Assembly: GCA_035063885.1 (NCBI GenBank)
Contig: JAPSFM010000031.1
Location: forward strand, 1 to 50,414
Reading direction: 5' to 3'
Length of the DNA: 50,414 nt
Origin: CAADGY01 sp900696665
GTDB taxonomy: Bacteria; Acidobacteriota; Terriglobia; Bryobacterales; Bryobacteraceae
A program made the translations under genes and the position numbers. Below, piece by piece: positions 40,703 to 50,322 of this stretch. Each line of letters starts with the position of its first letter. The first letter of the stretch is position 1. The notes below the pieces were generated by a model that was given only the letters and a program-made list of their open reading frames with translations, searched no databases and was not told where the DNA came from.

Positions 40703-43700
40703 ATGGGGGGCAGAAAAATGCGGCGGGCATCCGCCGCAGTGTTTGCATTACTCCTATCCCATGTTTCCTTCGCGCAGGATTACCGTGCGAAAGTACAGGG
40801 TGTCGTAACTGACAGCAGCCAGGCCGTTGTGGGAGGGGCGAAAGTGACCCTGACCAACCTGAATACCGGCATTTCAACTACGAAAGAAACCAACGCCGTT
40901 GGGCAATATATTGTCGAATTCGTCGAGCCGGGCACATATTCGTTGAGCGCCGAGCACCCTGGCTTCAGCAAATTCGTTCAACAAAGCTTCGTCGTTCAAG
41001 TACGCGCGGATATCACCGTCGATCCGGTGCTGCAGGTTGGCAATCTGGCCGACCAGGTCACAATTACGGAAACTATGACCGGAGTGAAGTTCAACACTTC
41101 GAGCGTGGATTTGACAATTGACCGCAAGATGCTCACGGACCTCCCTATCCTGGGCCGTAATCCGTTCCGGTTGGCACTGCTCGACCCGTCGGTAGTGGAT
41201 CGTGGGTGGGGCGCGAACAATCCCTTCGACATGTGGGGCGCCGCAACGATTGATGTAGGAGGAAGCACCAGCGGCAAGGTGGATCTCCTGCTGGATGGCG
41301 CTCCTCTCATGATGACGAACAAAGCCTCGTATGCGCCTCCGATGGATGCCGTGCAGGAGTTCACCGTGCAGCAGAACAGCGTGGACGCCGAGTTCGGCAA
41401 CAGCGCTGGGGGCATCATGAGCCTGTCCATGTCAGCGGGCACCAATTTCTTTCACGGAACGGCGTACTATTTCGGCCGCAACCCGAAGCTGAACGCCGTG
41501 AGCGACGCCATCAGCCGCACGCCCAACTTCGTCCGCAACCATATCTGGGGCGGTACGCTGGGCAATCCGATTATCAAGAACAAGCTGTTCACCTTTACCG
41601 CATGGGAGCAATGGCGCACCAAGGACCCGCGCCTGAATATCCGCACCATGCCCACCGAGCTGGAGCGCACCGGCGATTTCTCGCGCTCGCTAAACGCGGT
41701 GGGCGGACTTCGTACCATTTACGATCCGTGGAGTACGCAACTTGGCGCGGGCGGCACCGCGACTCGAACGCCGTTTCCCGGAAACCGCATTCCCACACAG
41801 CGGTTGGATCCGACCGCCGTGCGAATGATGCAGGACATCTGGAGCCCGAATGGCCCCGGTGATGACGTCACCGGCGTGAACAATTTCAAAGAGTCCTACA
41901 CGTGGCTTTCCCGTTACTGGAATTTTTCGAATCGCACGGACTACAACATCACTGAGAAGTGGCGGGTGTTCGGCCGCTACAGCCAGTTCCATAACCTGAT
42001 TGACGAAAGCCACACGGTGGATACTCCGGCCATGCCGAAGGATGAGGGCGGGGCAATGTACTCATTCAACGTCGCCGGGGACGCCGTGTATGTACTGAGC
42101 CCGAGCACCGTGCTGAACTTTACCGGCAGCTATGCGTCGATTCAGGACGACTATTTTTCGGAATCCGCCGCGGTAACGGAAGATGACCTGGCGGGATTCT
42201 GGCCGAACCGGTGGTTTTCGCCTTACACGAAAGATTTGCCCGCCATCTACTATCCGTATCTGAGCATCGGTGATGCGGTCTTCGGTCACCGCTTTTTCTG
42301 GATTGAACATCCGAAGAATGCGAGCTTCCAGGGAAAACTGGTGCATTCCATGGGGCGCCACAACGTGAAAACCGGCATCTCTTACCGGCGTTCCTTCGGG
42401 CTGATCAACTATCCGGACCCGATGGGATTCTATTTCGGTCCTGGATTTACAGCCGACACTTTTCAGAGTCCCGATACAAGCCTCAGCGGCGACAGTTACG
42501 CGACGTTCCTTCTTGGCGCGATCGATTCGCAATCCCTAGCTCAGTATGTGGCGCCGCACGAATTGACTGTGAACGGCTACGCAGCTTACGTGCACGATGA
42601 TTTCAAAGTGAACCAGCGCCTCACTTTGAATCTGGGACTGCGCTTCGAATATGAAACCGGGCCGGTAGATCGCCTGGACCGCATCTCGCGCTACCTCGAT
42701 CTGACCAACCCCATACCGGAAATGCAGGGCGCGAACGCTCCCAGGATGCCCGCGGAAGTGCTTGCTTATGCGCAGGCTCCTCCCATCTACAACGGTGCGT
42801 GGGTCTTTTCAAGTGATGAGCATCGGAGCATGTTCAACACTTCGAAGCGTGGCTTCATGCCGAGAATCGGCGCGGCCATCCGCCTGAACGACAAAATGTC
42901 TATCCGCGCCGGGTACGCACGGTACGTCATTCCCTCCAGCCAGACACGGCCGTTCCAGGACACCGGCATTCGCCTTTATGGTTACACTGCCCGTTCGTTC
43001 GTAGCGCCCGCCTTGGTCGGCATTCCCGGCGGCAGCCTGAGCGATCCGTTCCCGGCCTCCAACCCGCTGATCCTTCCGGCAGGAAAATCGATGGGCCGCT
43101 ATCAGAACCTGGGGGATCCCGCCGACTGGAGCCAGCAGGAAATGAAGACCGGCGTTCGCGAGCGCATCAACGTCTCTTTCCAACGCCAATTAGCGGCTCA
43201 GTTCGTAGTCGATTTGACGTATTTTTTGAACTTGGGCTATAACCTGCCTTACTCCAAGGACTTAAATCTGTTCGATCCGAACCTGACCTATACTCATAAG
43301 GCGGAGTTGGACAGGACCGTTGCCAATCCTTTCTACCAGTTCTCCACGCCGGATAAGTTTCCCGGACAACTCCGCAATCGCCAAAAAGTGAGTATCGGCA
43401 GTCTGCTGAGGCCGTACCCGCAATATGACAGGTTGCGGCAGACACAGACCGACGGCCTGAAGAACCGCTATCAGTTCTTCCAGATCAAACTCCAGCGCCC
43501 GTTTGCGAACGGACTGAGCGTGTTCTGGGCGTATAACTACAACCGCGAGCGGAACTACGAGTTCTTCAATGCCGTCGATCAATACGAGGAGCGATTCACT
43601 TACATCGACGGCTTTCTGCCGCGGCACCGTATGAACATCGCGGGCACATACGATCTTCCTTTCGGCAAGGGGCGTCCGTATCTTGGTAATGCGCATGCCG

Positions 43701-44125
43701 TTGTCAACGCGATCTTCGGCGGCTGGTCATCTAGCGCGATCTTCAACTACAACTCTGGCCGTTTTGTCCGCTTCGGGGGCGCGCTGGTGGACGGAAACCC
43801 GGCCATCGACAACCCCACCCGTAATCGGTATTGGGACACCACGAAGTTCAGTGTTCTGCCGGCTTACACGAAACGCACGAATCCGTGGCAATATCCCGGT
43901 GTAACGGGTCCGCGCTTTACGAATATCGACGCGACGCTGTCGAAGTTCTTCCCGATTCACGGGGAGCGCGTCCGGCTGGAATTCAAGATGGAAGCTTACA
44001 ACCTGACGAACAGCTTCATGGCGGGAATGCCCAACACCACCGTCACCAGTTCACTGTTCGGCCGCTCCACCACACAGGCAAACCGCGGACGCGAGATGCA
44101 GTACACGCTCCGGCTGCACTTCTGA
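40703..44125 (+). CDS. TonB-dependent receptor with carboxypeptidase-regulatory-like domain (Oar-like)
   Basis: The 1140-residue outer-membrane protein starts with a signal peptide ending at SFAQD. A CarboxypepD-reg-like beta sandwich follows (VQGVVTDSSQAVVGGAKVTLTN ... GQYIVEFVEPGTYSL), then a plug domain (VDLLLDG, VQEFTVQQNSVDAEFGNSAGG) and a long beta-barrel ending in phenylalanine (YTLRLHF). Receptors of this architecture are greatly expanded in Acidobacteria and take up large substrates such as glycans or peptides. ATG 40703 is preceded by AGGAGG at seven bases. Its neighbours suggest a catabolic uptake locus, but the ligand is not known. Confidence 0.92.
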   Translation: MGGRKMRRASAAVFALLLSHVSFAQDYRAKVQGVVTDSSQAVVGGAKVTLTNLNTGISTTKETNAVGQYIVEFVEPGTYSLSAEHPGFSKFVQQSFVVQVRADITVDPVLQVGNLADQVTITETMTGVKFNTSSVDLTIDRKMLTDLPILGRNPFRLALLDPSVVDRGWGANNPFDMWGAATIDVGGSTSGKVDLLLDGAPLMMTNKASYAPPMDAVQEFTVQQNSVDAEFGNSAGGIMSLSMSAGTNFFHGTAYYFGRNPKLNAVSDAISRTPNFVRNHIWGGTLGNPIIKNKLFTFTAWEQWRTKDPRLNIRTMPTELERTGDFSRSLNAVGGLRTIYDPWSTQLGAGGTATRTPFPGNRIPTQRLDPTAVRMMQDIWSPNGPGDDVTGVNNFKESYTWLSRYWNFSNRTDYNITEKWRVFGRYSQFHNLIDESHTVDTPAMPKDEGGAMYSFNVAGDAVYVLSPSTVLNFTGSYASIQDDYFSESAAVTEDDLAGFWPNRWFSPYTKDLPAIYYPYLSIGDAVFGHRFFWIEHPKNASFQGKLVHSMGRHNVKTGISYRRSFGLINYPDPMGFYFGPGFTADTFQSPDTSLSGDSYATFLLGAIDSQSLAQYVAPHELTVNGYAAYVHDDFKVNQRLTLNLGLRFEYETGPVDRLDRISRYLDLTNPIPEMQGANAPRMPAEVLAYAQAPPIYNGAWVFSSDEHRSMFNTSKRGFMPRIGAAIRLNDKMSIRAGYARYVIPSSQTRPFQDTGIRLYGYTARSFVAPALVGIPGGSLSDPFPASNPLILPAGKSMGRYQNLGDPADWSQQEMKTGVRERINVSFQRQLAAQFVVDLTYFLNLGYNLPYSKDLNLFDPNLTYTHKAELDRTVANPFYQFSTPDKFPGQLRNRQKVSIGSLLRPYPQYDRLRQTQTDGLKNRYQFFQIKLQRPFANGLSVFWAYNYNRERNYEFFNAVDQYEERFTYIDGFLPRHRMNIAGTYDLPFGKGRPYLGNAHAVVNAIFGGWSSSAIFNYNSGRFVRFGGALVDGNPAIDNPTRNRYWDTTKFSVLPAYTKRTNPWQYPGVTGPRFTNIDATLSKFFPIHGERVRLEFKMEAYNLTNSFMAGMPNTTVTSSLFGRSTTQANRGREMQYTLRLHF

Positions 44126-44127
44126 TT

Positions 44128-45270
44128 TCAGGCGGCCGCGTGTATGGCGTAGGCGCAGTTTCGTCCTTCGTCATACATGGCGATAACGTTTTCGGGCGGC
44201 ACGTCGGGTTGAATGTTATGCACGGCAGCCAGCACGTAGCCGCCCCCGCCGCCCATCTCTTCGAACCGGCGGCGGACTTCGGCCCTCACCTCGCCGGGAG
44301 AGCCGTGCGGCAGAACACGCCGGCTGTCGACGCCGCCCCAGAATGCGATGCGGCCGCCGAACTCACGTTTCAACTGTTCCGGCTGCATGTTCCGGGCGGT
44401 CACCTGTACCGGGTTCAGCGCGTCAATGCCGAGTTCGATGAAATCCCCGATAAGCCAATAGACCGACCCACAGGAGTGATAGAGGATTTTCGCCCCGGTA
44501 TTGGCGCGAATCTGTGCAACGAAACGTTCCTGATAGGGCCGGATCAACTGACGATACAGTGCGGGTGAACAAACCGGGCGGTCTTCCAGGCCCACATCGT
44601 CACCGAACGCCACGATGTCGATGAGGTCGCCAATTTCCGGCAAAATGCGAGCGTTGGTGGCGAGCAGGTTTTCCGCCACGGCATCCATCAGACAACGGAA
44701 GAGATCGTGACCGCCGCCGAGATCGCAATACCAGTCTTCGAATCCGCGCAGGTATTGCGTCTGATGAACCAGGTTGTATCGCGCGTTGTAGATGATGGCG
44801 TAGTCCGTGTTCTCGCGCAGGTTCCGGATTTTTTCTCTTAAACCCCGCACTCTGCCCGGGTCGGACGGATCGGGATAGGGGTAGCGCGCGATAGCGCCCG
44901 CGTCGATTTTGCCCGCCAGTGGAGAACGCCTGAGCTCGAAATAGTGGCAGCCAGGCGGCTTGGAACGGACTATCCCCCACTCGTCCTTGTAACCGGTGGC
45001 GGAAAGCTCCTCATCCCCGCCGCGGTCGGGAGCGCCTTGCGACACAGCACGCGCATCGACGTCCAGGTGGCGCAGGATGGCTTCGTCCATCTCCACCACC
45101 TGCTGCATACGGTCCACCACCGGACCGGTGTCTCCGAAGCCGAGATGCGCACACAGATTCTCATAGGCCGCTTTCACCATGCCGGTGAACCGGGCGGTGC
45201 CTAGATCCATGGGTACGCGGTCCGGCTCGCGGTGCTCGAGTGCGGCGATCATTCGTTCACGGTGTGTCAT
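44128..45270 (-). CDS. Uroporphyrinogen-decarboxylase-fold protein (corrinoid methyltransferase-like)
   Basis: The 380-residue protein has the UroD/MtaA fold. It begins RERMIAALEHREPDRVPMDLG. The active-site block is ILYHSCGSVYWLIGDFIELGIDALNPVQ, followed by RIAFWGGVDSRRVLPHGSPGEVRAEV. In MtaA/CmuA-like relatives these HxC residues bind zinc for methyl transfer. True HemE proteins have a different N-terminus. No corrinoid protein or activation partner is adjacent. Members of this branch are frequent in Acidobacteria and Planctomycetes, with unknown substrates. GGAGG precedes ATG 45270. Confidence 0.8.
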   Translation of the reverse strand: MTHRERMIAALEHREPDRVPMDLGTARFTGMVKAAYENLCAHLGFGDTGPVVDRMQQVVEMDEAILRHLDVDARAVSQGAPDRGGDEELSATGYKDEWGIVRSKPPGCHYFELRRSPLAGKIDAGAIARYPYPDPSDPGRVRGLREKIRNLRENTDYAIIYNARYNLVHQTQYLRGFEDWYCDLGGGHDLFRCLMDAVAENLLATNARILPEIGDLIDIVAFGDDVGLEDRPVCSPALYRQLIRPYQERFVAQIRANTGAKILYHSCGSVYWLIGDFIELGIDALNPVQVTARNMQPEQLKREFGGRIAFWGGVDSRRVLPHGSPGEVRAEVRRRFEEMGGGGGYVLAAVHNIQPDVPPENVIAMYDEGRNCAYAIHAAA

Positions 45271-45329
45271 GCTTGCCTCCGCCCAAAACGATAGTACAAG
45301 CTCTGATAGTCTGGAACAACTGCCGTTTC

Positions 45330-45359
45330 TTGCCTTAATGGGCGGTGGAAGACTATATT
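45330..45359 (+). promoter_or_regulatory. Sigma-70-type promoter of the ceramidase-like gene
   Basis: TTGCCT and TATATT are spaced by 18 bases. The -10 ends 13 bases before ATG 45373, so the leader is only about seven bases, with a GAGG motif at its edge. Confidence 0.5.
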
Positions 45360-45372
45360 CTGTTGAGGACAG

Positions 45373-46701
45373 ATGAAAGCGAAACTGCTATTCCTGCTAT
45401 TGTTCACCTGCTCGCTCCGCGCTGGATGGGAAGCCGGAGTGGCGGCGGTTGATATCACTCCTTCCGAGCCGATCTGGCTTGCCGGCTATGCGGCGCGCAC
45501 GAAGCCAATGGAGTCCGTTCGCCAGCCGATACACGCTAAGGCGCTGGCGATCAAAGACGGTACGGGTGCAACGAATGTCATTGTGACGCTCGATCTGGTC
45601 GGCATCAGGCGCGAGATGGCCGAATCCATTGCGGCACGCGCCGCGAGCGAGTTAAAAATTCCGCGCGAGCGAATTCTATTTAATGTATCGCACACGCATA
45701 GCGCACCAGTTGTGGGCGGACCCGGCAGTTACTCCGAAATTATGGGCCCGCAGCTTGCCGCCCAAAAGGAAATCATTTCCCGCTACACGGAGAAGCTGTC
45801 CGGGCTCATCTTCGATGCCGTAGCGAAATCGCTGGCAGCCATCGAGCCGGCAACACTCGAGTTCAACCAGGGCTTGGCCGGTTTCGCCGTGAACCGCCGC
45901 CGTGTTTCGCACAGGGAATACCCGGGGCCGGTCGATCACGATGTGCCCGTGCTTGCGGTCCGCAATACCGCTGGTGATTTCATTGCCATTTTATTTGGAT
46001 ACGCGTGTCACAACACGATCATGAGCGACTACACCGTCCATGGCGACTATGCGGGCTACGCGCAGCACTATCTCGAAGAACGTTTCCCCGGCGCGAAGGC
46101 ACTCTTTGTCATGGGAGCCGGCGCCGATTCAAACCCGCTTCCCCGTAGAAAGCCCGAACATCTGGAGCGATATGGGGCGACGCTCGCCGATGCAGTAGAA
46201 GAGGTCCTTCGCGCCAAGATGAAGCCGGTTGCGGGACCGGTGCGAGCGGCCATGGATTTCCCGGAGCTAGCCTTCGAGGGCCCCTTCGGCCGCGCCCGTT
46301 GGGAGAAGGAACTTACATCCAAGGCCGGGTATACGGCGGCCCATGGCCGCAGGATGCTGGCGGCGCTCGCCAGTAAAGAGGGCATTCCGAAAACCAGGCC
46401 GTATGCCGTGCAGGCATGGCAGTTCGGCGATAGCCTTACGCTCATCGGGCTTGCCGGCGAGTTGACCGTCGACTACGCGCTGAAGTTCAAGCAACAGTAT
46501 GGCGCCGATACGACATGGATCGCCGGCTACAGCAACGATGTCTTCGGCTACATTCCATCGCTGCGGGTCTGGAAAGAGGGAGGCTACGAAGGCGGTGACG
46601 CATTCCTGTTCTCGGCTTTTCCTGGGCGGCTCACCTCCGATACGGAGGACCGCATCACCGCCGCTGTCGCACGTGTTCTGGCGAAGGTTCGTACGCCTTA
46701 A
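45373..46701 (+). CDS. Exported neutral/alkaline ceramidase N-domain-like protein
   Basis: The 442-residue protein has a signal peptide (ending near CSLRA) and the N-terminal domain of neutral ceramidases. Visible signatures are AGVAAVDITPSEPIWLAGYAAR, FNVSHTHSAPVVGG (zinc-binding histidines), FGYACHNTIM and GAGADSNPLPR. Genuine ceramidases add a C-terminal immunoglobulin-like domain that is absent here. The substrate may thus be another amide or a sugar-lipid, and the family name describes fold rather than proven activity. It lies in a likely transcription unit with the following membrane protein. Confidence 0.83.
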   Translation: MKAKLLFLLLFTCSLRAGWEAGVAAVDITPSEPIWLAGYAARTKPMESVRQPIHAKALAIKDGTGATNVIVTLDLVGIRREMAESIAARAASELKIPRERILFNVSHTHSAPVVGGPGSYSEIMGPQLAAQKEIISRYTEKLSGLIFDAVAKSLAAIEPATLEFNQGLAGFAVNRRRVSHREYPGPVDHDVPVLAVRNTAGDFIAILFGYACHNTIMSDYTVHGDYAGYAQHYLEERFPGAKALFVMGAGADSNPLPRRKPEHLERYGATLADAVEEVLRAKMKPVAGPVRAAMDFPELAFEGPFGRARWEKELTSKAGYTAAHGRRMLAALASKEGIPKTRPYAVQAWQFGDSLTLIGLAGELTVDYALKFKQQYGADTTWIAGYSNDVFGYIPSLRVWKEGGYEGGDAFLFSAFPGRLTSDTEDRITAAVARVLAKVRTP

Positions 46702-46713
46702 CCGGACGCTGGA

Positions 46714-47280
46714 ATGCTGCTTAGCCCCGGACGAATTTTCGCACACATCGTTATTGTAATCGTCGTGCTCGGCCTTGCTATCCCATGGCACGAAACAGCG
46801 GGACATGCCCTCACTGGAGTCGCTTGCGGAGGAACGATAACGGAGTTCCGGTTGTTCGGACTTCAGTTTGCGCCGGAGTTCCGGTGGGCCGGGCTCGCGG
46901 GCGGACGCGGCCACTGCGAAGTCGAGGGAATCGGCTCGGAATGGTGCAGGCATCTGACGGACTTTTCCGGATCCACCAGCAGTTTCGCCGTTGCGCTGGC
47001 GGCGGCTTTCCTCTTGTGGCGATACAAGCCGGAAGGGTTGAAACGAACGGCATTACTCAGTGCCAGTTTCTGGGCCGTGGACCTGCTCACGGCGATGCTA
47101 CCCTCCTTCGGAATCAGACGCTACATCTGGACCGGCATGAGCCACAGTGAACCTTATCAGGCAGCCGTGGGATTAGGTGTGCCGGGACCACTATTCCAGG
47201 CTGTCGCGCTCACCGGGGTAGCAGTGGTTCTCTTACTGGTTAGTGCTGCAATACGCGCGCCGGAGGCAGGGAAGGCGTAA
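46714..47280 (+). CDS. Membrane protein, possible M50-like metallopeptidase remnant
   Basis: The 188-residue product has about four membrane helices. The first ends in PWHETAGHALTGVACGG, which looks like the M50 protease motif HExxH but carries one extra residue (HETAGH). HExxxH is used by TldD-type enzymes, so activity is uncertain. A short extracytoplasmic loop with two cysteines (RGHCEVEGIGSEWC) follows. The gene is 12 bases after the ceramidase-like gene. Its last 41 bases overlap the convergent MFS gene. Confidence 0.6.
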   Translation: MLLSPGRIFAHIVIVIVVLGLAIPWHETAGHALTGVACGGTITEFRLFGLQFAPEFRWAGLAGGRGHCEVEGIGSEWCRHLTDFSGSTSSFAVALAAAFLLWRYKPEGLKRTALLSASFWAVDLLTAMLPSFGIRRYIWTGMSHSEPYQAAVGLGVPGPLFQAVALTGVAVVLLLVSAAIRAPEAGKA

Positions 47281-48547
47281 TCACACGGTCCGGCCGAACT
47301 CCAATCCAGAGAACTCCCGCCAGCGCCGCCATGCCGGCTGCGAAATCCAGAGCGCTGGTCCAACCGAACCGCTCCGCCAACAGGGGTGTGAGCACCGGGG
47401 CGCATGCTCCGGCGAATTGTGCCAGCGTGTTCATTATTCCGAACACCGTCGCCGAATGCGCCGGGGCGATGTCGATGGTAGCCGCCCACGACGGAGTCTG
47501 CGCGAAGAGGTGAAACCCGGCGCCAAGCGAAAGAAGTACCACCGCGGTGCGCGCATCCTGAACGCGTGCACCTACCAATATCAACAACGATGCGAGGAAT
47601 GCTCCCATCAAGACCACGCCGAGCCGGCCTTTGCGTTTGCCGAAACGCACGGTCAGCAAGTCGGAAGCACGGCCTCCCAGCGGGGTCATCACAGCGATCA
47701 TCACGAAGGGGAGAGCGGCCCAGTATCCGCCTGCGCGGATGTCGAGTTTGTGTACGTTCACCAGGTATAGGAAGAACCACGTGAAAAATACGTACGACGG
47801 ATAGCCCGCCAAACCATAGCTGAACGCCAGACACCATATGCTGCGGTTCGCGAGCAGGTTGCGCCACGGCGTAGGTTGCCGGACAGTGCACGTGCTGGTT
47901 GCGCTATTACTTGTGATCAGCGCCAGTTCCGCCATGCTGACGCGCCGGTGCAATTGTGGCGCATCCCGCCCGAATGATAACCACGCGCCGGCCAGCGCCA
48001 AACCGAGAATGCCCATGAGGAAGAACGGAGCCCGCCAGTCAAATCCTTGTATCAAGGCGACCGTAAGCGGAGGGCTAATGGCTCCCCCGGCGCCGAGCCC
48101 CATCATGAAGAACCCGTTTGCTGTGGCGCGTTCGGCGAGAGGCATCCACCGTGCAATCGCTTTAATGCAGCACGGCAGCACGGTAGCCTGTGCGATGCCC
48201 ATCAGGAAGCGGATCGCTATCAGCGGAAGCAGGATGCTTGCGCCGGCTGCGAACCACGCACTGAAGCCTGTCAGCAAATGCAGCGCCGACCAGGAAAATA
48301 GCGTGAGTGCCAGCAGACGGTGCGGTCCAATCCGGTCGGTCAATATACCAACCGGGAATTGCACGATGCCATAGCCAACGACAAAGGCGCTCAGCACCCA
48401 ACCAACCTCAACATTCGTGAGCCCGAACTGTTTCTGAATGGGTTGAGCTGCCACACTCATTGACATGCGGGTGATGAAAGCATGCGTGCTGATGGCCAGC
48501 AGAAAACTGCAAATAATCCAGCGGATGTTGGAGGTGTGTTGTCCCAA
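47240..48547 (-). CDS. MFS transporter, anion:cation symporter-like
   Basis: The 435-residue protein has twelve predicted helices. The MFS signature after helix 2 is FPVGILTDRIGPHRLLAL, and the helix-4 region carries AQATVLPCCIKAIARWMPLAERATANG. These features fit the ACS branch, which imports sugar acids (hexuronates, glucarate, galactonate). This suits the enolase-superfamily enzyme encoded divergently. I chose TTG 48547, with AAAGGG upstream, because homology starts shortly after it. The longer frame to 48646 overlaps the divergent gene. Confidence 0.85.
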   Translation of the reverse strand: MGQHTSNIRWIICSFLLAISTHAFITRMSMSVAAQPIQKQFGLTNVEVGWVLSAFVVGYGIVQFPVGILTDRIGPHRLLALTLFSWSALHLLTGFSAWFAAGASILLPLIAIRFLMGIAQATVLPCCIKAIARWMPLAERATANGFFMMGLGAGGAISPPLTVALIQGFDWRAPFFLMGILGLALAGAWLSFGRDAPQLHRRVSMAELALITSNSATSTCTVRQPTPWRNLLANRSIWCLAFSYGLAGYPSYVFFTWFFLYLVNVHKLDIRAGGYWAALPFVMIAVMTPLGGRASDLLTVRFGKRKGRLGVVLMGAFLASLLILVGARVQDARTAVVLLSLGAGFHLFAQTPSWAATIDIAPAHSATVFGIMNTLAQFAGACAPVLTPLLAERFGWTSALDFAAGMAALAGVLWIGVRPDRVITPSLPPARVLQH

Positions 48548-48636
48548 GTTCGATTGCCCTTTGCCGTGCAGACTATCATACGCGTGCGCGGCGGTGAGTT
48601 CATGCGATACAGTGTACGGAACCGGAGGAGATCGAT

Positions 48637-49761
48637 ATGTTGCCACGACGAGATTTTCTTGCCGTCCTTCTAGGGTTCGCCGCTCGAGCCGATGCGTCGC
48701 CTTTGAAAGTGGAACGCGTGGAGTACATCAAGGTGGTTGTGCCGATGCGGCCGGGGGTGGTTGTCAGCGAGGATTACGGACCTAACCTGGACATCCGCCT
48801 GCGTGATTTCGATAAGTATCCAAAGTTCATTCTCAAAGTACACGCAGGCGGGCTGACCGGCATCGGAGAAACCGGCCGCGATGTTCCTCAAGAGGCTGTT
48901 GCGAAGAATGCGGAGTTCTTAACCGGAAAGAATCTGTGGCATCTCGACATGGCCTCGCCCGCTTTAGGCCTGCCGGAGCGCCGTACGGCGGATGGCTTTG
49001 AGATCGCCATTTATGACCTGATCGGCAAGAGTCAGGGCATGCCCGTGTACAATCTTCTCGGAGGCCGCCAACAGGAAAAGGTCGCCGTCTCCTACTGGAC
49101 GGGACAGCGCACGCTGCCGGACCTGATCCGCGTCGGCGAGAGGGCTGTTGAACTCGGCTTTCGAAATCTCAAGTTCAAGGCGCGCTACGGAGATCCCATT
49201 GACCGGCAGTTGGCCGCGGTTTCCAAAGCAACGCCGGAACTGAGTTTCATTGTGGACTTTAACTCGTCCTATCCGAATTTGGTGAGTTTTCTGCCGGTGG
49301 GTCAACGGCTTCAGCAGTTCAACCTTACCATCGAGGATCCGGTGCCGAAACGGTTGGACTGGTTTCGCGAGTTCCGCCGGCGGCTTTCCATTCCGCTGGC
49401 GATCACGCCGTCCGGTGCGGCCCAGATGTATGAAGCGATACGCGCCGAAGCATGTGACGTGTTCAACCTGGGCGGCACGATGCGGGACTTTGTGCGCAAT
49501 TGCTATGTAGCGGAGTTGGCGGGCATCCCCGTGTGGCACGGCTCCGGGGTAGAACTCGGGATTCGCGACATGTCCTTCATCCATGCGGCGGCGGCGACGA
49601 AGAGTTGCACCGTCCCATCGGATACCCTCTGCTTTTTGCGGCAGAGCGACCTGCTGGCAACTCCGTTCCAGGTCAAAGGCGGCTATATCACGGTTCCAAC
49701 AACGCCGGGGTTGGGCGTTGAACTCGACGAGGCGGCACTGCGAAAATACCGGGTGGCTTGA
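48637..49761 (+). CDS. Mandelate-racemase/muconate-lactonizing-type enolase-superfamily protein, exported
   Basis: The 374-residue protein has a Tat-like signal (MLPRRDFLAVLLGFAARADA) and the MR/MLE fold. Catalytic-site features are LKFKARYG (KxK lysines), FIVDFNSSYP (Asp) and LTIEDPVPKRLDW (Glu). The usual third metal ligand is replaced, with LAITPSGAAQ where an acidic residue is expected, so activity may differ or be lost. The substrate should be an acid sugar or related carboxylate. It is divergent from the MFS symporter gene, a common catabolic pairing. Confidence 0.77.
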   Translation: MLPRRDFLAVLLGFAARADASPLKVERVEYIKVVVPMRPGVVVSEDYGPNLDIRLRDFDKYPKFILKVHAGGLTGIGETGRDVPQEAVAKNAEFLTGKNLWHLDMASPALGLPERRTADGFEIAIYDLIGKSQGMPVYNLLGGRQQEKVAVSYWTGQRTLPDLIRVGERAVELGFRNLKFKARYGDPIDRQLAAVSKATPELSFIVDFNSSYPNLVSFLPVGQRLQQFNLTIEDPVPKRLDWFREFRRRLSIPLAITPSGAAQMYEAIRAEACDVFNLGGTMRDFVRNCYVAELAGIPVWHGSGVELGIRDMSFIHAAAATKSCTVPSDTLCFLRQSDLLATPFQVKGGYITVPTTPGLGVELDEAALRKYRVA

Positions 49762-49766
49762 CCTTC

Positions 49767-49782
49767 GGCGGGCTGTCCCGCC
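49767..49782 (+). terminator. Short GC hairpin after the enolase-superfamily gene
   Basis: GGCGGG pairs with CCCGCC over a CTGT tetraloop, six bases after the stop codon. There is no T-run, so termination is only possible, not proven. Confidence 0.4.
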
Positions 49783-49837
49783 GCTCAAAATGGGAATCGA
49801 AAGCGGAGTTGGGCTTCCTGAACCGGGCAGAAGCGCA

Positions 49838-50190
49838 TTACCGGGTGCCGGCGGCCGGCATGTATGTGGCGACTTTAAGGGACCGGTAGTTGCCGTCGAG
49901 CGCCGGCCCCATCAGCAGGATCGCCGCGATTGCGCCGCGCCACGTTTGCCACGTATCGCGCCTCATCCGCGGTGAGCGATCGGCCAGGGAGTTCCTTCTC
50001 ACGGTAACTAAGCCATTTCTTGATCACCTGATAGCCGCCCAGCGTATACTCCCGGACGCGCATAGAGACGTTCCTCCAGTAGGCACGGCCGTTCAGGAAC
50101 ACGCCGCAGGTCACAGCGGCGTTCATATGCCGGGCCGAATCGCCGCGCCCGCTGCGGAATAAGGGGAGTTTAGGATCGAAGTCCGCTCCC
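49838..50190 (-). pseudogene. Frameshifted C-terminal remnant of a type ISP restriction-modification enzyme
   Basis: On the minus strand one frame reads NGRAYWRNVSMRVREYTLGG followed by YQVIKKWLSYREKELPGRSL. This matches, from memory, the C-terminal end of type ISP restriction/methylation proteins. Near 49930 the similarity changes frame and continues as AIAAILLMGPALDGNYRSLK, to a TAA at 49838-49840. At least one frameshift is present, and the N-terminal bulk of the protein (over a thousand residues in intact enzymes) is missing. It lies directly beside the 3' end of tRNA-Ser, which suggests remains of an integrated island. Confidence 0.65.
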
Positions 50191-50229
50191 GCTGCTGGTG
50201 TAGAGACTGAATCGCAAAAAACACTTAGC

Positions 50230-50322
<93 letters not shown>

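Noticed and set aside
48548..48646. Longer N-terminus of the MFS transporter
   Set aside because: It overlaps the divergent gene's start, and the added residues do not resemble MFS proteins.
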